Shown: piece by piece, positions 56,773 to 64,000 of the stretch
How positions within the stretch are numbered: position 1 is the first letter of the stretch
Layout of the letters: every line of letters begins with the position of its first letter
Origin: Dipteris shenzhenensis
Taxonomy: Eukaryota; Polypodiophyta; Polypodiopsida; Gleicheniales
Length of the DNA: 64,000 nucleotides
Assembly: GCA_047967505.1 (NCBI GenBank)
Contig: CM106538.1
Direction: 5' to 3' (one strand)
Notes under the pieces: model-generated
What the model was told of the DNA's origin: nothing
Seen by the model: only the letters and a program-made list of their open reading frames with translations
Database searches by the model: none
Translations under genes and position numbers: made by a program

Positions 56773-57916
56773 TGTGGGGGTTAAAGGCCATTGTACCTTA
56801 GGCCCAGTTATGTATAATACTCAAACACATATATACATGGGATGACATAGAAGATTAGGGTGTTCTACACCCACCAAAACTTGGGTGAATCTCTCTTTTG
56901 GATCTCCCTCTCTCTCACCTTCTTCTATTCCACTTCCGTTGTTGAGATCTCTCAACTGGTATCAGAGCACGGGTGTTCTAGTTGTGAGCCCAGATATGAG
57001 CCTGGAGCCCAAAGTTTGCTATTGCAGCTATGTAGGAGGAAGGAGAAGCTGCATTGGGTGACTTTACCTACATCCTAGTGTGCAGATAGCTTGGAGAAAC
57101 CTTTGGAAAGTTCTAGTGGTTTTGGAGAAAAAAATACGTTTTTTTATGATTCCCCTATTTCTTTTGATGAGAGTGAGAGTCCGAAATGAATTGCACAGGC
57201 AACCATTTCTTGATTTTGGTGTCCATTGCAATTTGGAAGTTCAAAAACTCCTTCATTCTTGAATTTGGGATCATTTTGTTGGATTTCTAACTCACTCTCT
57301 CTGCTTCAACGTTTTTATGCCAATGTGTTGGAACTCGAGTTTGAAGCAAACATTCACAGATCTATCAGTTTTGGTGGACTTAGGATGTCTTAAAACTTAT
57401 TTGTTACTCATCATTTGCACTCCGGTGGTGCTTACAAATAGGTCTATTTGCAAAAAAAAAAAAAGTCCATGTGTTGGACCCAATAATTGGGAACACGGTT
57501 TCTAAAACTGTCTATTCCATTGCATTCTAAAGGCCCAAAAACCCCTACTTGCCAACTTTTGTGCGATCCCATGGAGATTTAGAGAATTTTCATCTCTCTG
57601 AGGCATCGAATTGTCTATTTCACTGCCAAAAATCCATTAAAAGGTTCAAACCTTTGATTTTTGGATTATAGGTCAATTGCAAGTGTTGACTCCCTGTTTC
57701 CCTTTCATCGGTTGGGATTTTGAAGTTCCAACAGAAAAGAGATATTTGTAGATTGTCTTGCGGGGTCCAATTATGAAGTGATGCACATGTTTTGAGACAT
57801 CTCAGGTTCTATTTTCACTAGCGATAATTTTCGTGGGGCTGTGATTTTTGGTATTCCTTATGCAAAGCACGTCTCTGGTTGCAATGTGAGCTGTGTGCTC
57901 ATTCGTGGTTTGCATT
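56773..57916 (+). mobile_element. truncated copia C relative: 5' LTR, primer site and leader
   Basis: The LTR at 56773-56954 (182 bp, TGTGGGGGTTAAAGG...TCTCTCA) matches copia C LTRs with a longer pyrimidine-rich end. TGGTATCAGAGC follows at 56957. The leader is then recognisable in pieces, best at 57660-57916 against 21060-21290, after which homology stops at a perfect hairpin. No gag or pol is present. Confidence 0.85.
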
Positions 57917-57924
57917 GAGCACCG

Positions 57925-57982
57925 TATTGGGAAATTTGGGAATCTCCCAAGTCTCATTTTAGAATTCCCAAATTTCCCAATA
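57925..57982. repeat. perfect 19-bp inverted repeat (hairpin)
   Basis: Arms TATTGGGAAATTTGGGAAT (57925-57943) and its exact reverse complement (57964-57982) with a 20-base loop. It begins just where homology of the copia C relative stops. Confidence 0.9.
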
Positions 57983-58131
57983 TAGATTTTTCTCATTTAG
58001 AAAATACAAACCATAAACTAAAGTACTAAAACAATTAGTTTCTTTTTACATCTTACAAATTAAATGGAGAAAAGTAGTGCATTTACATTTGCATGTGAGC
58101 TTACATGCAAAAACTTTTGTTTAGAACAAAC

Positions 58132-58430
58132 CTGAGGGGGTCACTCATAAACATGTAACATAGCACGTTAGTGCACACAGGGGTATTTTTTTAATAGGGG
58201 GACTTACATGCCATTTACATACATGAGGGGATTTATAAAATAGTGACTTAGTGAAATTCATATGTGTATATTTATGGAGGGGTGTCTAAATTTTAAGATG
58301 GAAAATGTATACATGCAAGAGGGGGTTAACCAATTACATGAAAAAATGTAAAATTTAAATAATAGGGGTATTTTTAATACATGCTTGCTTGCACGTGCTA
58401 TATGGTTTTAATAAAGAGTGACTTCCCCAG
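58132..58430. mobile_element. small TIR element (hAT-like MITE), copy B
   Basis: About 299 bp, ends CTGAGGGGGTCACT and, reversed, CTGGGGAAGTCACT, with inner GCACGTG/CACGTTAGTGC motifs as in copies A and C. Flanking octamers GAACAAAC and GTACAAGG agree at only five of eight bases, so the duplication is eroded. Non-coding. Confidence 0.75.
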
Positions 58431-59951
58431 GTACAAGGTCCATTAGACAATGAAATATGTATGACGATGGTTGTCTCCCCTTCTTTCCTAACTTCTTATC
58501 TTGCAATGGGAGATCAAGTCTAGCATACCATTCTCATAATATCAACCTAGCCATCAAATATATCCTTCGGGCTAACCACCATATGGCTATCTCTTTGTGC
58601 AAATTTCTCTCCCACATATTGCACAAATCTCTACAAAAGAAAAACTTGGTGTTTATACAAGCAATATACAAGAAGATTTGACCTTGCAGTGAAATCTATA
58701 GAAGATGAAAAACCATTACCTCCCACGGCTGCCGCAATGGACTGTTCTTTTGATGTGGTTTTGGTGGAGACCCAAATGCCATCCTTTGATCTCTCAATTG
58801 TCGGATCTGCTCAAGGTAAGGAGCATTCTTCATCACCTAGTGTGATTCCATATTTGTCATCCATGATAGCTCAATGCACTTTTCTGCATGGAAATAAACA
58901 AGAAATCTTGAATTTTTAAATGATACAGGTGCTTTGTTTCAAGAAAAGGTGGAGACATCTCCTTGATATACAACTTTGTAGCTGTGATAGAATGCAATCC
59001 TAATATAATCCAATAGTTGTATGTATCCAACTTGTTGGATTGCACTTCTTCCTTCTTTATGGGCCGAGCTACATCACCTTGCTTTACAAATGGCATGACA
59101 TATGCCACATTTGTTGGGTTCATTGGATTCCTTTGAAAAGCCACCTCCAACTTCTTTATGTACTCCCAACAAAGTGTTGTGTATGCATATAGTGGTGGTG
59201 CTTTTGAATACCTGTCAACTAGGATACAAAACTCTGTGTCAGATCCAAATGGGAATTATTGTTCATAAATATATAGTCCACCCTCCATCTTTACTCCTTT
59301 CTTTAATTTTTCTAGTGACTCAATTTGCATTTTTTCTAGACTTCTCCCTGCATGAAATGAAGGGGCTTTGCAAAGTGTATAACTTGTTTCCATGCATCAT
59401 CTCCAAAATTTCCCGATGTTTCTTTACCCTTCAAAGAACCTCCACCATCAACTTTTGAAGAACTGCTCTTATCGATCTTTCGCCTCTTTGATTGTCTACC
59501 ATCCTTTCAATGAGAAACAAGTAGGTCACTACCTCTTACAAATTGAAATGCCAAGGAAATTGTTTCGGGAAACACAAGATCTTCTACCACATTCCATCCC
59601 ATCTTCTTCATAGACTACTCATCCTTATCAGTAATATGTGTGAAATCAAAGGCCAATGGATCGAGTTTGTATATTATACTTTTCCATTTCATCTTCACCT
59701 CATTAGAAGCTACTCCTTTTCATGCAATTCCATTAGAGACATCATCCATGATGCCAGCTTGCTCAAAGGTCATGCCGAGATCCTTGAGTACAAACAACTT
59801 AATAGTTGGTGTCTATCAACCATCATAAACAATGTTAGCACTGACACCATCAACCACATGGCTATCCCTCTTTGATGAAACTTTGGATGCCATGGATCCA
59901 AAATTGTGAGATACATGCAACTTTTCATTAGCAAGTGATACTAGAAATGAA

Positions 59952-59955
<4 letters not shown>
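58431..59955. other. unassigned stretch; broken minus-strand frame possible
   Basis: On the minus strand, short coding-like pieces appear (for example AFQRNPMNPTNVAYVMPFVK near 59100, RQSKRRKIDKSSSSK near 59480), broken by TAG/TGA stops. They could be the remains of a transposon gene, but no known motif is seen. Confidence 0.3.

Positions 59956-60009
<54 letters not shown>
59956..60009. repeat. (CT)n microsatellite
   Basis: Perfect CT dinucleotide run bordering the hairpin minisatellite. Confidence 0.95.
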
Positions 60010-60010
<1 letters not shown>

Positions 60011-62010
60011 GTTTTGGCCTTGTGGCCAAAACTTTTGATAGGAGGATATAAGCATAGAATTTTTTGCTTCTGATGGCCAAAAACTTCTGATCACCAAAAC
60101 TTTTGGTGTCAGAATAGAGTTTTGACCTTGTGGCCAAAACTTTTGATAGAAGCATGCAAGCCTACCTTGTGGCCAGCATGCAAGCATGGGGTTTTGTCCT
60201 TGCATGCTTGGATTGCAAGCAAGCATGGAGTTTTGGCCTTGTGGTCAAAAATTTTGGTGGCAGCACATAGTGTTTACCTTGTGGGCAAGACTTTTGATAG
60301 AAACATGCAAGCCAAGACTTTTGGCCAAAACTTTTGTGCAAGCATGGAGTTTTGGCCTTTTGGCCAAATTTTTTGTGCAAGCATGGAGTTTTGACCTTGT
60401 GGCCAAAACTTTTGAAGAAAGCATGCAAGCACGGAGTTGTTTTGGCTTTGTGGGCAAAACTTTTGTTGGCAAGATGCAAGCATAGAGTTTTGACCTTGTG
60501 GTCAAAACTTTTGATAGAAACATGCAAGCCTAGAATTTTGGCCAAAACTTTTGTGCAAGCATGGAGTTTTGGCCATAACTTTCGATGGAAACTTGCAAGC
60601 ATGGAGTTTTGGCCTTGTGGCGGTGGCAAGATGCAAGGATAGAGTTTTGACCTTGTGGCCAAAACTTTTGATAGAAGCATGGAAGGATAGAGTTCACTTT
60701 GCAAGCATGGTGTTTTGGCCTTGTGGCCAAAACTTTGAAGGAAGCAGGAAAGCATGGTGTTTTGGCCTTGTGGCCAAAACTTTTGGTGGCAAGATGCAAG
60801 CATAGAGTTTTGACCTTGTGGACAAAACATCTGATAGAAACATGCAAGCCTAGAGTTTTGGCCTTGTGGAAAAAAAGCCTAGACTTTTGGAGAAAACTTT
60901 TGTGCAAGGATGGAGTTTTGTACTTGTGGCCAAATCTTTTGGTGGCACGATGTGAGGATAGAGTTTTGACCTTGTGGCAAAAACTTTTAATAGAAGAATG
61001 CAAGGATAGAGTTTTGGCCTTGAGGCCAAAAAACTTCTAATAGAGTTTTGACCTTGTGGCCAAAACTTTTGAAGGAAGCATGCAAACATGGAGTCTTGGC
61101 CTTGTGGAAAAAACTTTTGGTGGTAAGATGCAAGCATAGAGTTTTGACCTTGTGGTGGCCAAAACATTTGATAGAAACATGCAAGCCTAGAATTTTTGCC
61201 AAAACTTTTATGCAACAAGCATGGAGTTTTGGCTAGAATTTTTCATGGAAACTTGCAAACATGGAGTTTTGGCCTTGTGGCCAAATCTTTTGGTGGCAAG
61301 ATGCAAAGATAGAGTTTTGAGCTTGTGGCCAAAACTTATGATAGAAGCATGCAAGCCTAGAGTTTTGGACTTGGGGACAAAACATTTGTGCAAGCATGGA
61401 GTTTTGGCCTTGTGGCCAAAACTTTTGAAGGAAGCATGCAAGTTTTGGCCAAAACTTTTGGTGGTAAGATGCAAGTATAGGGTTTTGACCTTGTGGCCAA
61501 AACTTCTAATAGAAACATGCAAGCCTAGAATTTGGCCTTGTGGCCAAAACATTTCTACAAGCATGGAGTTTTGGTGGCCCAAACTTTTGATGTCAAGATG
61601 CAAGCACAGAGTTTTGAGCAGAGTTTTGAGCTTGTGGCCAAAACTTTTGCTGGAAACACAAAAGCATGGAATTTTATGCCAGAGTTTTGAATTTATGGCC
61701 AAAACCTTTGCTGGAAACATACAAGCATGGAATTTCTTGCCAAATTTTTGGCCTTCTACCCAAATCTTTTGGTGGCAAGATGCAAGCATAGAATTTTGAC
61801 TTGTGGCCAAAAATTTTGATAGAAACATGCAAGCCTAGAGTTTTGTCCTTGTGGCCAAAACTTGTGATGGAAACTTGCAAAACATGGAGTTTTGTCCTTG
61901 GGACCAAACCATTTGGTGGCATAATGTTATGGAAAATTTTTGGCCTTGTGACCAAAACTTTTGGTGGCAAGATGCAAGCATAGAGTTTTGAGCTTGTGGC
62001 CAAAACTTTG
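60010..62010. repeat. 2-kb minisatellite of hairpin units
   Basis: Variable units of about 45-65 bp, each containing GTTTTGRCCTTGTGGCCAAAAC or close variants, an imperfect palindrome, followed by 'ttttgatagaaacatgcaagcatagag'. Units differ in spacer (gatagaa, gtggcaagatg, gaaggaagc, tgcaagcatgg). Long open frames on both strands here come from repetition and are not genes. Related units recur at 63495-64000. Confidence 0.9.
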
Positions 62011-63494
62011 TCCATATGGTGTAAATTTGCAAGATCTTCTTGGAAACCAGTAGAGAGGGTCAGCAATCCTTGCAAGATTGACTCCAGAAGCTAGCTACCT
62101 CAAGCGATCCTAAAGCTCTCTTTCCACTGTTCAATATCAAGGGAAATAGGAAATTGTCGAAATGGAAGCATCTACATAATGACCAGAGGAAGAGAAACAG
62201 GACAATGCTAGATATTGAAAATGTTCCTATTTATGCTTGCAATCCTTGTGAGATGGGATGGGAAATGATGTGTTGCCACTACTACTGCTTGGATGCAGAT
62301 GAAACCAAGGCCTTGGCAAGGACGATCTGTTGTTGCAAATGGCTAATGAGCAATGGACAAGTGAGGGTGACATGTGGATGCTCGTGGCTACACAGATGAG
62401 GAGTGATTTGTTGCGACGATTCATGTAAGGAATGATTTGTTGTAGAGATGATCTAGGAAAGGATCGAAGAAATGATTTGATTTGTGGCAATGAGCAAGGG
62501 CGATGAGCAGCTGCGCAGGTACTCATGACGATAGGTAGGCTACAAAAAGCAAAGGTAGGGTTCCTAATTTTTTACTAAGGTTTCTCTAATTTTTAATTGC
62601 TTGCCCTTTAGGTAGGCAAAGTAAAAAATTTAACCTTTTTATTGTTAGGGTAGGCAGGGTCTTCCCTCCCTATGACAAACCAATAGGCAGGTAGCCATCC
62701 CTTTTCTAAAGAATAGCAATCCTATGTGTATATATAAAAATGACCAAATTCATCACCTTGTCATTGGACCAAAATTCTTATGTGCATATATAAAAATGAC
62801 AAACATTTTTCCCATTTCCCTTTTTCATTTGACAACTTTTTTTTGGGAGCATTCTTAATGTTGTTCCAACTTTTTCTCCATCTTCTCCTCTTTCCTATTG
62901 CGAATTCTCTTTTTAAAGCAAAAAATCCCTTCATGGTAGGCACTTGAACACGGTTCAATTTTTTTTCTTTTTAATAAAACATGCCCGATTATTAAGAGAG
63001 GGGGGCCTATAGGAAAAAAATTTCGGATGGAATCAAACATATGTTAAAAATCAAAAGGCTTGTGTTGGTCCGTCTATTGAGACTAAGCCTATTGATTGTT
63101 AATATATGTTTGATTTCATCATGAGGAACCTGCTACATGTTTTTATTATACAAATTCTTTTATAAAGATTCTTCTCTTGATTTTATAAAGTTTTTTAATA
63201 AAATAAACATAAGTAGTTAGATGTTTGGATATGTCAAAAATATGTATATATTTCATTACATGCATTTAGATATACATTAATGAATACATAAAGAAACTCA
63301 TCTAAGTACAAATGCATATACCTTTTAAAATATATAGTCAAATATAATCTATAAATATAAACATATAAACATACAAATAGAATCTATAGATCTAAACATA
63401 TATACATAATTTAGCTGGATATAAAACAGAGTGTATACTTAGATGTAAAAATTATATTACATACATATCTAGACACTCAAATAGATTTGACTGC
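62011..63494. other. non-genic; AT-rich from about 63130
   Basis: No gene motif was found. The stretch 63230-63480 is very AT-rich, with repeated 'aaacatatatacat'-like phrases. Confidence 0.5.
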
Positions 63495-64000
63495 CTAGTC
63501 AAAACTTCCACATGCTTTTTGATTGGGTGGGCTCATTAGATTTAGCCAGAAGGTCAAAATGTTTCCAATTCTTGTTTAGAACACCACTCAAGATTATGTT
63601 TGGACAACTCACAAAGATTTGGCCACAAGGTCAAAACTTTGTGAGGGTTGCCAAACTATCCTTGGGAGATGCCCTCAAGAACAAGATGTTGAAAAAGTAT
63701 AGACCTTGTGGCCAAAACTTTCCACGAACTTACAATGATTATCTCACTAGAATAACTTTTGTCTCATGAAGATTTTGTCGCAGGTTTAAAGCTTTTCCTC
63801 AACTTGTTCATAATATTTTGCCATAAGGTCAAAACTTTTCCACATGCACACATATAAATACATACATTGACACTTGACCGCCTGGTCAAACCTTCCATAT
63901 GCTTTTTTATTGTGTAGACAAGCCTCTTAACCTCATGAAGGCCAGAACTTATTCTCCATAGATATTTGGCTCATAACATTTGGCGACAAGCTCAAAATGT
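63495..64000. repeat. dispersed relatives of the hairpin minisatellite
   Basis: Isolated copies of the core (for example tttggccacaaggtcaaaac at 63613-63635, cttgtggccaaaacttt at 63704-63720, ttgccataaggtcaaaactttt at 63810-63830) are spaced 60-130 bases apart in unrelated AT-rich sequence, reaching the window end. Confidence 0.75.

Noticed and set aside
60162-61828. Several long open frames (up to about 220 codons) on both strands within the minisatellite
   Set aside because: They arise from in-register repetition of the unit; both strands are open at once and the peptides simply repeat the unit.
1-64000. tRNA, rRNA or other structured RNA genes
   Set aside because: I saw no cloverleaf with A and B boxes or rRNA core segments; the only tRNA-like matches are retrotransposon primer sites.

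Overview
The window looks like nuclear DNA from a land plant with a large, repeat-rich genome. The evidence is Ty1/copia elements primed by an initiator-Met-tRNA-type site, Ty3/gypsy LTRs with an Athila/Tat-like primer site, many decayed transposon genes, a 185-bp satellite, GT-AG introns and one plant-type CYP71-clan cytochrome P450. The species cannot be fixed from the sequence. A seed-free plant (fern) or gymnosperm is my guess, because the decayed 'GHGKG' protein resembles proteins I associate with mosses and ferns.

Layout. 1-2091: 5' end (minus strand) of a decayed copia element that continues left of the window (copia A). 2640-5060: decayed coiled-coil, gag-like reading frame. 5725-5990: copia fragment. 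6527-7463: gypsy LTR with TATA box and primer site. 8596-15578: a second, inverted copy of that LTR, split by a complete 5.5-kb copia element (copia B, 8915-14423, TSD GCTTC) and by a small TIR element (8618-8864, 8-bp TSD). 16270-19650: second decayed coiled-coil frame, split by another small TIR element. 20074-26226: complete old copia element (copia C, TSD GTTAG) with a very long leader. 26450-27870: decayed gypsy gag-protease. 27950-30165: several repeat arrays, one made of the palindrome TACCTCGATCGAGGTA. 30165-31386: decayed RING-H2 gene. 31937-34410: 185-bp satellite with a 5-monomer higher-order pattern. 34690-36451: decayed transposase-like 'GHGKG' gene.

The most interesting object is 39513-50866, an 11.35-kb DNA transposon with about 30-bp inverted ends. 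It carries four gene blocks: a transposase-like gene (+), an unknown multi-exon gene (-), a gene that starts with a complete histone H3-like protein and continues in the same frame and exon into an Ulp1/SENP-type cysteine protease (+), and a gene with a 3' exon free of stops (-). A histone H3-Ulp1 fusion carried by a mobile element is unusual. The copy is decayed: nearly every in-frame stop can be explained by a single C-to-T change in CAG, CAA or CGA, as expected from deamination of methylated cytosine.

51683-53387 is the only gene that looks intact: a two-exon, 499-residue microsomal P450 on the minus strand with its own TATA box. To its right lie repeated flanking blocks, a 5' LTR plus leader of another copia C relative (56773-57916), a third copy of the small TIR element (58132-58430), and a minisatellite of hairpin units (60010-62010) whose relatives reappear to the window end.
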